The notes below the pieces were generated by a model. That model was given only the letters and a program-made list of their open reading frames with translations. It did no database searches and was not told the origin of the DNA. Position numbers and translations under genes: made by a program. 64,000 nucleotides of DNA from Hahella ganghwensis DSM 17046 (GTDB lineage: Bacteria; Pseudomonadota; Gammaproteobacteria; Pseudomonadales; Oleiphilaceae): positions 1 to 64,000 of the forward strand of contig NZ_AQXX01000116.1 in NCBI RefSeq assembly GCF_000376785.1, in the 5' to 3' direction. Positions 1-9,014 of the stretch are shown one piece after another; position 1 is the first letter of the stretch, and the number at the start of each line of letters is the position of its first letter.

Positions 1-203
1 ACGGGTTCATCCCGAAACATTGCCATCCCCAAGACAAGCCAAAGTACTTGGTCTGATGGTAGTCGGCGCCTTCTAATCGTCGCGGAGGCACTCAAACGCA
101 GTGCAGATTCAACCCATTCGACGGGGATGTTTTGAGTAAATGAGCTGAGGTCTGAGAAGTTAAAGAGGTCGCTGAGGTCGAGCAGGTCTTGCTGAAAATC
201 CAT
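1..203 (-). mobile_element. IS4-family transposase, N-terminal part (cut by window edge)
   Basis: Reading the minus strand from an ATG at 203 gives an uninterrupted frame of 67 codons that runs off the left edge. It begins MDFQQDLLDLSD and contains IPVEWVESALRLSASATIRR and LPSDQVLWLVLGMAMFRDEP, which I recognise as the N-terminal domain of IS4-type DDE transposases. The catalytic DDE region lies outside the window, so I cannot tell whether the element is intact. The terminal inverted repeat should fall between 204 and about 290, next to the 3' end of argG; a palindrome CACTTAAGTG sits at 264-273, but I cannot define the end of the element. Confidence 0.75.
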
Positions 204-282
204 AAAAAATCCGATGATGTTTCCATCATTGGATTTTCTATTAAGCCCTGCGCTAACTCAAACACTTAAGTGAACAGCATTG

Positions 283-305
283 CCGCATTTGCGGGCTTTT
301 TCTTT
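283..305 (+). terminator. Hairpin with T-run between IS element and argG
   Basis: CCGC-ATTT-GCGG is followed on the plus strand by GCTTTTTCTTTT. The minus-strand side has an A-run before the hairpin but no T-run after it, so as it stands it looks like one half of a bidirectional terminator for argG whose distal side has been replaced by IS-element sequence. The complete form of the same design is seen at 4801-4827 (A-run, GGCCGC-AAAT-GCGGCC, T-run). Confidence 0.4.
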
Positions 306-329
306 TCCTGAGTTATCGCAATCGAGCGA

Positions 330-1544
330 TTACTTCATACTGCGTCCCTTATCAGCAGCAATACGAAGCCTCAATGCATTCAGCTTGATGAAGCCTTCCG
401 CGTCGCGCTGGTTGTACACACCACCATCATCTTCAAAAGTAGCAATACGATCATCAAACAGGCTCTCATCAGATTTACGGCCAACAACCGTGACATTACC
501 TTTGTAGAGCTTGATCCGAACAACACCGTTCACATGCTCCTGGGATTCATCAATCAGCTTCTGCAGTGCCAGACGCTCAGGTGACCACCAGTAGCCGTTG
601 TAGATCAGCTCAGCATACTTCGGCATGATACTGTCTTTCAGATGAGCCAGCTCTTTGTCCAGAGTAATGGACTCAATGGCACGATGACCGCGCATCATGA
701 TGGTACCGGCTGGCGTTTCATAGCAGCCGCGGGATTTCATTCCCACATAGCGGTTCTCAACGATATCCAGACGACCAATGCCATTTTCACCAGCCAACTT
801 ATTCAGAGTCTCGATGACCACATGAGGCGCCATCTCTTCGCCGTCAATCGCAACGATATCACCCTTGCGGTAGGTCAGCTCAATATAGGATGCCTTATCT
901 GGAGCAGATTCAGGTGACACCGTCCAGCGCCACATATCTTCTTCCGGCTCCGCCCATGGGTCTTCCAGCAGGTCACCTTCGTAGGAGATGTGCAGCAGGT
1001 TCGCATCCATAGAGTATGGAGACTTCCCTTTTTTCTTTTCGACATGAATGCCATGAGTATCACAGTATGCCAGCAGCTTCTCTCGGGAGGTCAGATCCCA
1101 CTCACGCCAGGGAGCGATAACTTTGATACCAGGTTTGAGTGCATAGGCGCCCAGCTCAAAACGAACCTGATCGTTACCCTTACCGGTCGCGCCGTGAGAT
1201 ATCGCGTCAGCACCGGTTTCGTTGGCAATTTCAATCAGGCGCTTGGCGATCAATGGACGAGCAATAGAAGTGCCGAGCAAGTACTCACCTTCATAGATGG
1301 TGTTGGCTCGAAACATCGGGAACACAAAGTCACGGGCAAACTCTTCCCGCAGGTCGTCAATGTAAATCTGCTTGATACCAAGTGCTTCAGCTTTGGCGCG
1401 GGCAGGCTCAACTTCTTCCCCCTGACCAATATCTGCCGTAAATGTGACAACCTCACATTGGTAGGTTTCCTGCAGCCATTTAGCAATTACAGATGTGTCC
1501 AGCCCGCCTGAATAGGCAAGAACGACCTTTTTAACCTCTGACAT
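330..1544 (-). CDS. argG: Argininosuccinate synthase
   Basis: Ligates citrulline and aspartate with ATP to argininosuccinate, the penultimate step of arginine synthesis, in the cytosol. The N-terminus carries the PP-loop [10 protein letters not shown] that binds ATP, and the full 404-residue frame has the usual family length. An in-frame ATG 33 bases further upstream exists, but the ATG at 1544 is preceded by GGGAG at good spacing and gives the standard start [14 protein letters not shown], so I use it. The gene is followed by motY, pyrC, rnt and a peroxiredoxin in the same order as in Pseudomonas aeruginosa, which supports vertical inheritance. Its 3' end now abuts IS4-family sequence. Confidence 0.97.
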   Translation of the reverse strand: MSEVKKVVLAYSGGLDTSVIAKWLQETYQCEVVTFTADIGQGEEVEPARAKAEALGIKQIYIDDLREEFARDFVFPMFRANTIYEGEYLLGTSIARPLIAKRLIEIANETGADAISHGATGKGNDQVRFELGAYALKPGIKVIAPWREWDLTSREKLLAYCDTHGIHVEKKKGKSPYSMDANLLHISYEGDLLEDPWAEPEEDMWRWTVSPESAPDKASYIELTYRKGDIVAIDGEEMAPHVVIETLNKLAGENGIGRLDIVENRYVGMKSRGCYETPAGTIMMRGHRAIESITLDKELAHLKDSIMPKYAELIYNGYWWSPERLALQKLIDESQEHVNGVVRIKLYKGNVTVVGRKSDESLFDDRIATFEDDGGVYNQRDAEGFIKLNALRLRIAADKGRSMK

Positions 1545-1603
1545 TTGATAGCTCCCACAAAAAGAAAAGGCGCCCATTTTAGCGTCTTACCCTGTATTCG
1601 ACT

Positions 1604-1740
1604 AGCAGGCTGTTGAAAAACGTTGGTTAGGCAGCCGTTGCAGGACAAAAACAGCCGATATAGTGGAGATAGCAGGGAGCAAATGAAGCTTTTAGGGCTA
1701 TTGTAATAACGGCCACTGCAACGCAGGTCGTTTTTCAATG
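1604..1740. repeat. Dispersed inverted-repeat element (MITE/REP-like), copy 1
   Basis: About 135 bp bounded by TTGAAAAACG (1613-1622) and its exact inverse CGTTTTTCAA (1729-1738), preceded by TAGCAGGCTG. It fills most of the space between argG and motY and has no coding potential. Its general plan (a CTGTTGA start, a G+C-poor middle, then GCAACGCAGG close to the far arm) resembles the element at 31913-32045, although the sequences have diverged. I recall sequences of this kind being common between genes of marine gammaproteobacteria; that is memory, not a search. Confidence 0.5.
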
Positions 1741-1760
1741 AATCTCAGAACTGAGAGAAC

Positions 1761-2744
1761 TTAAAACGACCCTTCTTCAGTAATATCGAGAACGGAGTCA
1801 TCTACTTTCGGGGGCTTGGTTCCTCTTTCGAGCCTGACCGTGGTGCGACGGTTGCGGGCAAGACTTTCCGGCTTGCGATTATCCACAACCGGATAGCGCT
1901 CACCATGGTAACGTGTGGTGATAACTTCTGGCGAAATTCCGGCAGTGATCAGATAGTCAGTTACGGCTTCAGCCCGATCCTTTGATAACCTTCGGTTGTA
2001 TATTCGGCGACCGGTCACATCGGTGTGACCATCAACAAAAATCGCCGTCACCGAGGGGTCAGCCTTCACATACAGTATGACCTTTTCTAATGCCTGTATG
2101 TCCGAATCAGATAGCACTGCCTCATCAACCTTGAAAAAGACCGCCGTTCTTTCCACCTGCCTGAAATTCACCGGCAATAATCCCGCGACGCAGGTCAGGT
2201 AATCTTCGTAGTACTGGCTGAAGTTGATCGAGGACACTTCAACTCGAATAGTCTCATCGCCAAATCTGGCTCTTCTGGTAAAGGTAGGCATCATCCCCTG
2301 GAGCAAACTGTCCATCATTTGAGATGCTTTCGACTGCCCCACACTGATCGGGCGGGTTTGTTGTGCTACAGCGACGTATCCCAAATCAGTGACCATTGAT
2401 CCAGGGCGCCAGGTCGGAGCTTCCAGCACCAGAGCGGCCTGCCCTTTGCGCATGGGATTGCGCGGCGTAGAAAGATAAAACTGGAGATTCTCACCAGCCT
2501 CGTGAAAAAACACGGCCCTACCGTATCGGGGAATATTATGAGTCAGAGAACATTCAAAAATAGAAGACGACAAGTACCATTGACTATTTTCTATACCTGC
2601 AGAAAAAGTCAGACTTGCTCGAGATGTTGCAGCAACCAGGGCCATCAGAAGAAAACCCAGGAGCAGCACGGCTGTTTTTGTAATCGGCATCCTGAGAAGC
2701 CGGATTCTGCAAATCATATTGATGATGTACGCTTTCCAATGCAC
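1761..2744 (-). CDS. motY: MotY-like OmpA-family flagellar protein
   Basis: Predicted periplasmic/outer-membrane protein of 327 residues. An N-terminal hydrophobic signal (around TAVLLLGFLLMALVAATSRA) is followed by a MotY-type N domain and, from about residue 200, an OmpA-like peptidoglycan-binding domain with FVDGHTDVTG and RAEAVTDYLITAGI. MotY forms part of the T ring that anchors stator units of polar sodium- or proton-driven flagella. Its place between argG and pyrC matches PA3526 of P. aeruginosa, which makes MotY more likely than a general OmpA protein. The start is uncertain: a GTG at 2744 has AAGG six bases before it; ATGs at 2717 and 2690 would also keep the signal peptide. Confidence 0.8.
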   Translation of the reverse strand: MHWKAYIINMICRIRLLRMPITKTAVLLLGFLLMALVAATSRASLTFSAGIENSQWYLSSSIFECSLTHNIPRYGRAVFFHEAGENLQFYLSTPRNPMRKGQAALVLEAPTWRPGSMVTDLGYVAVAQQTRPISVGQSKASQMMDSLLQGMMPTFTRRARFGDETIRVEVSSINFSQYYEDYLTCVAGLLPVNFRQVERTAVFFKVDEAVLSDSDIQALEKVILYVKADPSVTAIFVDGHTDVTGRRIYNRRLSKDRAEAVTDYLITAGISPEVITTRYHGERYPVVDNRKPESLARNRRTTVRLERGTKPPKVDDSVLDITEEGSF

Positions 2745-2944
2745 CTAGTACCTTATCGGCAAGCCGCCAATATTCTTTACTATATTTCTGTTTCCAATTT
2801 TATCGTTATATTGCCGAAAGTAGCTCAGCCAGCTAATCAGTCCAGCATACAGTAATAGCCCCGAGTGAACCGCCTCCCAATCTGGTATACTCCTATCCCC
2901 TTGATTCAATGCCCTGACAGATTCACTTCCGGAATAGGCTATCC

Positions 2945-3985
2945 ATGACTGATTATATTGACATTATTCAGCCCGATGACTGGCATTTACATCTTCGTGA
3001 CGGCCAGGCTCTGGCCACCACTGTTGCCGCAACCGCCAGAATTTTCAAAAGGGCGATTATCATGCCCAATCTGGTACCACCGGTAACCACCACAGAACAG
3101 GCCCTGGCCTATCGGGAGCGTATCGCACAACAGATTCCGGCTGACCGGGACTTTGAGCCGCTCATGACACTTTACCTGACCAATGTCACTTCCCCGGAAG
3201 ATATTCAAGCCGCAAAAGACAGTGGTCAGATTTTTGGATGCAAACTCTACCCGGCGGGGGCAACAACAAACTCAGATGCCGGTGTGACCGATATCACTGC
3301 GATTTATCCGACCCTGGAAAAAATGTCTGAGGTTGGAATGCCACTGTTGGTTCATGGCGAGGTTGTGCACAATGAAGTGGATATTTTCGATAGGGAAAAG
3401 CGCTTCCTCGATGAAGTTCTCGCGCCACTGACGCAACGATTCCCCAATCTTAAAATCGTTCTTGAACACATCACTACCGGTGATGCTGCCAAGTTTGTCC
3501 AAAGCGCCGGGGATAACGTTGCCGCCACAATCACGGCACATCACCTGCTCTATAATAGAAATCACATGCTGGTGGGCGGCATTCGTCCTCACTTTTACTG
3601 CCTGCCAATCCTCAAACGGTCTACCCACCAACAGGCGTTGCTGGACGCCGTAGCTTCAGGCAGCAAGAAGTTTTTCCTGGGAACCGACTCGGCCCCACAC
3701 CCAAAAGAAAAGAAAGAAGCCGCATGCGGCTGCGCAGGTTGCTTCACAGCTCCAGCAGCAATAGAGCTTTATGCCAAAGCCTTCGACGAGCTGGGTGCTC
3801 TGGACAAACTGGAAGGTTTTGCCAGCCTTCATGGCCCTGAGTTCTACAACCTGCCGGTGAATAGTGGAAAAATCCGGCTACAGAGGGGCGACTGGCAAAT
3901 CCCGGAAAAGATGCCGCTGGCTGACAGCACCATCATTCCCTTTGGCGCAGGTGAAACCATTTCCTGGAAGGCTGAATTGTTATAA
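2945..3985 (+). CDS. pyrC: Dihydroorotase (type II)
   Basis: Catalyses reversible cyclisation of carbamoyl-aspartate to dihydroorotate in pyrimidine synthesis. The 346-residue length and the zinc-binding [10 protein letters not shown] near the N-terminus (H14 and H16) are typical of the E. coli-type enzyme. CKLYPAG near residue 100 carries the lysine that is carboxylated to bridge the two zinc ions, and [10 protein letters not shown] supplies the C-terminal metal aspartate. A TATACT box lies about 55 bases upstream, suggesting its own promoter. The next gene, rnt, follows after 141 bases. Confidence 0.97.
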   Translation: MTDYIDIIQPDDWHLHLRDGQALATTVAATARIFKRAIIMPNLVPPVTTTEQALAYRERIAQQIPADRDFEPLMTLYLTNVTSPEDIQAAKDSGQIFGCKLYPAGATTNSDAGVTDITAIYPTLEKMSEVGMPLLVHGEVVHNEVDIFDREKRFLDEVLAPLTQRFPNLKIVLEHITTGDAAKFVQSAGDNVAATITAHHLLYNRNHMLVGGIRPHFYCLPILKRSTHQQALLDAVASGSKKFFLGTDSAPHPKEKKEAACGCAGCFTAPAAIELYAKAFDELGALDKLEGFASLHGPEFYNLPVNSGKIRLQRGDWQIPEKMPLADSTIIPFGAGETISWKAELL

Positions 3986-4126
3986 TCCCATAATGAGCCT
4001 TTGAAAAACATTCGTTATATTCTGGTACCCTGGGCCGACGGCTCTTACAATGCCTCACGCCCTAAGATACAAACACTATAACCAGATACGAATACTATCA
4101 CCCACAAGACAGAATCCGGATATCAA

Positions 4127-4780
4127 GTGTCAGAAACACAGAACCAACCAAAAACTCCTTTAGCCCTGAGATTCCGGGGCTTCCTACCGGTCGTGGTAGA
4201 TGTGGAAACCGCAGGCTTCAACGCCAAGACTGATGCCCTGCTGGAAATTTCCGCCGTCATTATCAATATGGATGAACAAGGTCTGCTCTACCCGGAAGAT
4301 CCCGTCAGTTTCAATGTTGAGCCCTTCGAAGGAGCGAACATTGAAACCGCCGCATTGGAGTTCACCGGCATAGATCCTTTCAACCCTCTGCGTAACGCGA
4401 AATCTGAGCGGGATGTCCTGACGGAAATGTTTCGACCCATTCGCAAATCCATCAAGGCTCACGGCTGCAACCGGGCAATACTTGTTGGACATAACGCAAC
4501 TTTCGACCACTCCTTTATGTTCGCTGCCGCTGAACGTGCCGAAATAAAACGCAATCCCTTCCATCCATTTTCCACCTTTGATACCGCGACACTGGCGGCT
4601 CTTGCTTACGGCCACACAGTGCTATCGAGGGCATGTCAGTTGGCCGGCATTTCTTTTGACAACAACTCTGCTCATTCAGCGGAGTATGACACCATGAAAA
4701 CCGCCGAGCTGTTTTGTGGAATCGTCAACAGTTGGAAGGAAATGGGAGGATGGACAACGGATAACGAAGACATTGCCTGA
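4127..4780 (+). CDS. rnt: Ribonuclease T
   Basis: 3'-5' exonuclease of the DnaQ/DEDD family that trims the CCA end of tRNA and matures 5S and other stable RNAs. The DEDD signature is visible: [10 protein letters not shown] (D25, E27), [10 protein letters not shown] in the middle and [14 protein letters not shown] near residue 180, the last fitting the DEDDh type. Length 217 fits the family. Translation starts at a GTG (GTGTCAGAAACA). It sits directly after pyrC as in pseudomonads and ends at a strong bidirectional terminator shared with the convergent peroxiredoxin gene. Confidence 0.96.
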   Translation: MSETQNQPKTPLALRFRGFLPVVVDVETAGFNAKTDALLEISAVIINMDEQGLLYPEDPVSFNVEPFEGANIETAALEFTGIDPFNPLRNAKSERDVLTEMFRPIRKSIKAHGCNRAILVGHNATFDHSFMFAAAERAEIKRNPFHPFSTFDTATLAALAYGHTVLSRACQLAGISFDNNSAHSAEYDTMKTAELFCGIVNSWKEMGGWTTDNEDIA

Positions 4781-4800
4781 TCAATTAGACGATCAGAATG

Positions 4801-4827
4801 AAAAAAGGCCGCAAATGCGGCCTTTTT
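4801..4827. terminator. Bidirectional terminator between rnt and peroxiredoxin
   Basis: AAAAAA-GGCCGC-AAAT-GCGGCC-TTTTTT, a perfect stem with a T-run on both strands. It lies between two convergent genes and would stop transcription from either side. Confidence 0.9.
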
Positions 4828-4890
4828 TACACTGAACCAGCTCTAATTAATGAACCATAAGCCCAAGCATTAGAGCCTTCAACTCTATTA

Positions 4891-5493
4891 TTACAGAGCT
4901 TCAGCGTTTTGTGACAGATATGAAGCAACACCTTCTGGGGAAGCGTCCATACCTTTGTCACCTTTCTTCCAGCCAGCTGGGCATACTTCGCCGTGTTCTT
5001 CGTGGAATTGCAGAGCGTCAACCAGACGAACCAGCTCATCGATATTACGGCCCAGAGGCAGATCGTTCACGATTTGAGAACGTACCATACCATCTTTGTC
5101 GATCAGGAATGCGCCACGGAAAGCAACACCGCCTTCAGACTCAACGTCGAACGCTTTGCAGATGTCATGATTCATGTCAGCAGCCAGAACGTAGTTCACA
5201 GGACCGATACCACCCTTGTCTACCGGGGTGTTACGCCATGCGTTGTGAGTGAAGTGAGAGTCGATGGATACACCGATAACCTCAACACCACGCTCTTTGA
5301 ACTGAGGAATACGCTTGTCCAGAGCAATCAGCTCGGAAGGACATACGAAAGTGAAGTCCAGAGGATAGAAAAATACGATGGCATATTTCCCTTTGATGTT
5401 CTCTGACAGCTTGTAGTTGTCTACGATCTGACCGTCAGCCAGAACTGCTGGTACATCAAAATCCGGAGCAGGTTTACCTACTAATACACCCAT
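4891..5493 (-). CDS. 2-Cys peroxiredoxin (AhpC/TSA family)
   Basis: Thiol peroxidase reducing hydrogen peroxide and organic peroxides in the cytosol. The 200-residue protein has the peroxidatic cysteine in DFTFVCPSE (C51), the conserved arginine region further on (FRGAFLIDKDG), and the resolving cysteine in GEVCPAGW near residue 171, so it is a typical 2-Cys Prx1-type enzyme. It is the counterpart of PA3529, next to rnt. The start ATG follows an AGGAG site at close to ideal spacing (AAGGAGAAATTGT before the codon). Transcribed toward rnt, sharing its terminator. Confidence 0.95.
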   Translation of the reverse strand: MGVLVGKPAPDFDVPAVLADGQIVDNYKLSENIKGKYAIVFFYPLDFTFVCPSELIALDKRIPQFKERGVEVIGVSIDSHFTHNAWRNTPVDKGGIGPVNYVLAADMNHDICKAFDVESEGGVAFRGAFLIDKDGMVRSQIVNDLPLGRNIDELVRLVDALQFHEEHGEVCPAGWKKGDKGMDASPEGVASYLSQNAEAL

Positions 5494-5944
5494 TACAATT
5501 TCTCCTTAGTATCAGGTTGTCGTGTAAATCAATTGACCAAGCAAAGACAGCGCAAAGATTGCCCTCTACCACTGTTTTGCTTATTAAATCTCAGCTTTGC
5601 CGGTTATCCACCAACAGCTACCCGAGACCAACCTACTCTTGCGCGAAGAACGATCAGAGCTGATCAGTAAATACCCAGGGTTATTGTTGATGAGGCGAAT
5701 GACCTGACAAAACTTCGAAAAGAACAGACTTGCCAGCGGGCACCAATTTTCAGGAACGGGCAAGCTCGAAAAAACATCCGGCTATCATAGCCTGTGAAAA
5801 ACCTATTGCCTACGATAACTTCATTTAAATTATTAATAACAAAAATAGGGTTCCACTATCAGTTTTTTCTACCATTCCCTCAGCGATGACTGCACACCTC
5901 CCTGTCGCTCTCTTTTCATCCTAACATCTTCAATTTGAAATAAA
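5494..5944. other. Intergenic region upstream of peroxiredoxin
   Basis: About 450 bases without a convincing gene. It must hold the peroxiredoxin promoter (minus strand), but I cannot point to an OxyR site with confidence. The stretch near 5815-5850 is very A/T-rich. Confidence 0.5.
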
Positions 5945-5970
5945 AAAGCCCTGCTACTATACAGGGCTTT
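5945..5970 (-). terminator. Terminator of the fatty acyl-CoA reductase gene
   Basis: AAAGCCCTG and CAGGGCTTT form a 9-bp stem with an 8-base loop; on the minus strand it is followed by TTTATTT. It lies 22 bases past the stop codon of the reductase. Confidence 0.85.
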
Positions 5971-5991
5971 GGTGACAGAGCGAGGACAGTT

Positions 5992-7974
5992 TTACCAATG
6001 TATCCCGCGCATCAACGCCGCGAAGGCCACCTGTTCGGTAGAGACTTTGGGCTTCTCCTCTTTCTCACCGGTGGCCGCCGAGGAATCCGGGAACATTCGG
6101 AAACCGGTATTCATAATAATCTCTCCGAATTTAGGAGCCAGAGCGTGCAACACCTGTGCAAAGACACCCAACCGGGTGGCAATCCGCTTAGGCCGCTGAA
6201 TGATTGCCTCAGCAACCAGATCTGCCGCCTCTTCCGGTGTCAATGTCGGAACAGAGTCGTAGATTTTGGTGGGGCTGATCATTGGGGTTTTGACCAATGG
6301 CATATTGATCGTGGTAAACGTCACATTGCGGTCAGAGAACTCCGCTGCGGCACAGCGGGAGAACGCATCAAGCGCTGCTTTTGATGCCACATAGGCTGAA
6401 AACCTGGGGGCGTTGGTCAGCACGCCGATGGACGATATATTGACTATATGACCACGACGGCGCTCCAACATTCCTGGTGCAAACCCCATAATCAGGCGTA
6501 ATGAACCGAAGTAATTGAGCTGCATTGTGCGCTCGAAATCATGGAAGCGGTCGAATGCCAAGTGAATGGAACGACGGATGCTTCTCCCGGCATTATTGAC
6601 AAGCACGTCCACATGACCGTGATCTTTCAATACCTCGGCTACGAAGCGGTCACAGTCTTCCATGTTGGAAACATCTACCTGATAGGCATAGATCTCTCCA
6701 CCTTTCTCTTCCAGCTGTTTACGAACCTCGTCCAGCTTTTCCTGTGTCCGTGCGGCAATACAGACTTTAGCTCCAGCCTCTGCCATAGATTCCGCAGTGG
6801 CCAAACCAATGCCGGAAGTAGCACCGGTAATCACGCACACACGTCCTTTCACGGCCCCCTTCAGGGTACGGTCTTTGTAAAGATCCGGGTCAAGATGACG
6901 CTCCCAGTAATCCCAAATGGCCGGAGCGTAGTCCTGCAAACGAGGTACAGCAATATCGGTATCTTTGAGCAGGCGCTCTGTTTCGCGGCTATCAAACTTC
7001 GTTGGATAATTAATAAAGCTCATGACTTCATCAGGAATCCCAAGATCGCTCATCACCGCATTTTTCATGCGCTGAATGGGGGGTAGCTTAGCGACCCCCT
7101 GTCGAATCATAGGAGGAATGAAGCCGAACATCCGGGAATCAATTCTCATCGCCATACGGGGCGCATGACCGGCCTCGGCAAAGGTGTTGAGAACTTCTCC
7201 AACCTTCATGGGATCAGGGTCCGTCAGATGGAAGCACTTCCCATCCTCTCCATCAATATGGGCAATATGGTCCATGGCATTTACCACAAAATCCACAGGA
7301 ACGATATTGATCCTTCCCCCTTCGATACCCACAGTCGGCACCCATTGAGGCAAGGTATTACGGAGCTTCTGGATTAATTTGAAGAAATAGTAGGGACCGT
7401 CAATCTTGTCCATCTCACCGGTTTCAGAATGGCCAACCACCATACCGGGCCGGTATACCCGCCAGGGAACCTGGCACTCTTTGCGAACGACTTTTTCGGA
7501 CTCATGTTTGGTTCGCAAATAAGGATTATCCAGCTTTTCAGCTTCTTCAAACATGTCCTCGCGGAAAATCCCCCGATAGAGACCCGCCGCTGCAATAGAA
7601 CTCACGTGCTGGAAGCATTTGGCCTCCAGAGCTTCTGCCAGTTGTACAGCATTTCGTGTGCCTTCCACATTGGCCACTTCCTGCTCTTCAGCCGAAGCTT
7701 TCATATCGTATATGGCGGCCAGATGGAAAAAGTGATCCACCTTACCCTTCAGCATCGCCTGGTCTTTATCGCTGATACCCAGCAACTTTTCACCAAGATC
7801 GCCGACAATCCCGACCACTTGTTCGGGTTTTGCATTCCATGCAACTCTCATAAGATCCAGTTTTTCCAGAGAAGACTCGCGGACCAGCATGTATACGGTA
7901 CCGCCACGAGCCAAGAGTTTAGGAATAAAAAATCGCCCGATAAAACCGGTGCCACCTGTTACGAAGTAGTTCAT
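5992..7974 (-). CDS. Bifunctional fatty acyl-CoA reductase (alcohol-forming)
   Basis: A 660-residue protein with two fused short-chain dehydrogenase domains. The N-terminal half is an extended SDR of the male-sterility type: nucleotide-binding GGTGFIGR at residues 7-14 and the active-site tyrosine and lysine in PYLRTKHESEK. The C-terminal half is a classical SDR with GATSGIGLA and YVASKAALDAF. Length, domain order and many stretches (for example FRIDSR-type and PHLDPDLYKDRTLKG regions) match from memory the Marinobacter enzyme that takes acyl-CoA through aldehyde to fatty alcohol with NADPH. The alcohol would feed the wax ester synthase at 46142-47509. Transcribed alone with its own terminator. 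Confidence 0.93.
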   Translation of the reverse strand: MNYFVTGGTGFIGRFFIPKLLARGGTVYMLVRESSLEKLDLMRVAWNAKPEQVVGIVGDLGEKLLGISDKDQAMLKGKVDHFFHLAAIYDMKASAEEQEVANVEGTRNAVQLAEALEAKCFQHVSSIAAAGLYRGIFREDMFEEAEKLDNPYLRTKHESEKVVRKECQVPWRVYRPGMVVGHSETGEMDKIDGPYYFFKLIQKLRNTLPQWVPTVGIEGGRINIVPVDFVVNAMDHIAHIDGEDGKCFHLTDPDPMKVGEVLNTFAEAGHAPRMAMRIDSRMFGFIPPMIRQGVAKLPPIQRMKNAVMSDLGIPDEVMSFINYPTKFDSRETERLLKDTDIAVPRLQDYAPAIWDYWERHLDPDLYKDRTLKGAVKGRVCVITGATSGIGLATAESMAEAGAKVCIAARTQEKLDEVRKQLEEKGGEIYAYQVDVSNMEDCDRFVAEVLKDHGHVDVLVNNAGRSIRRSIHLAFDRFHDFERTMQLNYFGSLRLIMGFAPGMLERRRGHIVNISSIGVLTNAPRFSAYVASKAALDAFSRCAAAEFSDRNVTFTTINMPLVKTPMISPTKIYDSVPTLTPEEAADLVAEAIIQRPKRIATRLGVFAQVLHALAPKFGEIIMNTGFRMFPDSSAATGEKEEKPKVSTEQVAFAALMRGIHW

Positions 7975-8513
7975 ATCAACCCCATCCTGGTTAATGTCAG
8001 TATGCTTGTTTGGGATTTGCCAAGAACCCGACTGACCTGACTGAGTCGCTGGAAAGATTCGCCTTGCCGGCTGCTACTGGAGCGATAGGCTCACCTCTCT
8101 GCATCCGGTCAGGACATTCAACGGGCTATTATTTTTATTTGGGTCTGCAGACCCTGCTTTGTAATTATGGCAAAGATTTGTAATACAGCGCGGAAATCAA
8201 GCGAATATCCGGATCAATTAAACAGACTTCTCTAACCGGCTCCGGAAACGCTTCCCGTTCGCGCCCCCAATCCGACTATAAGTCTACTGATCCGCTTGGA
8301 AAAACTCATGGTATTTATTAGAGCAATGGCTCAATTGTGACCTGGCTCAAGCCCAGAGTTGGAGTGGCTCCACAGTTTCCTGACAGATCGCCTCGCTCAC
8401 CGGAAATAGGAGTAAATACTCTACTTATTTAGTTACGCCATATTAAGCCCTGAGCCGAGTGCCTCTGTGGTATACTGCGCCGAAATTTGCGAATGAAGTC
8501 CAGGGCCTGAAAA
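7975..8513. other. Divergent intergenic region (reductase / small unknown gene)
   Basis: About 540 bases between divergently transcribed genes, with no credible coding frame. A TATACT box at 8470-8475, about 40 bases before the start of the 98-residue gene, is a plausible -10 element for it. The reductase promoter should lie near 7980-8100; I see no clear operator. Confidence 0.5.
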
Positions 8514-8810
8514 ATGACCAACAAAGACGAACGTTACATCAAAATTGCCAAAGCCTGCCTGAGAGCACTAAACGACGTATCTACCGAAACCGACGACACC
8601 CAGAAAAACATCCAGAGTGTCTACGACGCTATTGACCAGGCATTCAGAACCGAGTTTTCGACCATCGAACAGTCTCGCTATATCGCCGAACAGGCATTGA
8701 TCGCCATTGACGGCTTGAGCACGGGGGGCACACTTGATCAGGCCAGGCAAATTGCCCGGGCGGCTCTAGACAGCATGGATCACCCGGAATCCGCAGGTAA
8801 ACCGCATTAG
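8514..8810 (+). CDS. Small conserved-looking protein of unknown function
   Basis: 98 residues, no signal peptide or membrane segment, rich in alanine, aspartate, glutamate and glutamine. The sequence predicts mostly helices; two similar stretches (KIAKACLRALNDVS and QIARAALDSMDHP, with YIAEQALIAIDGLS between them) suggest an internal helical repeat of about 30 residues. AGGG lies 10 bases before the ATG and a TATACT box further upstream, so it is probably expressed. I do not recognise the family. Confidence 0.65.
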   Translation: MTNKDERYIKIAKACLRALNDVSTETDDTQKNIQSVYDAIDQAFRTEFSTIEQSRYIAEQALIAIDGLSTGGTLDQARQIARAALDSMDHPESAGKPH

Positions 8811-9014
8811 TCGGCCATCCGACAAAGGAAAGCATTGCAACTCAGTTTTGTGGAACACTTCCGCTTTTCGTAGAGCACATCGAGTAACCGAATAAAGATG
8901 TGAAGTTATTCGAACCAATTAAACGCTTTCCTGTCAGAACTGCGTAATCATTCATAACCGATACTAGCCGACACTGGCAAACCCCCTATACTGAAGAAAG
9001 GCTATTAATTAACC

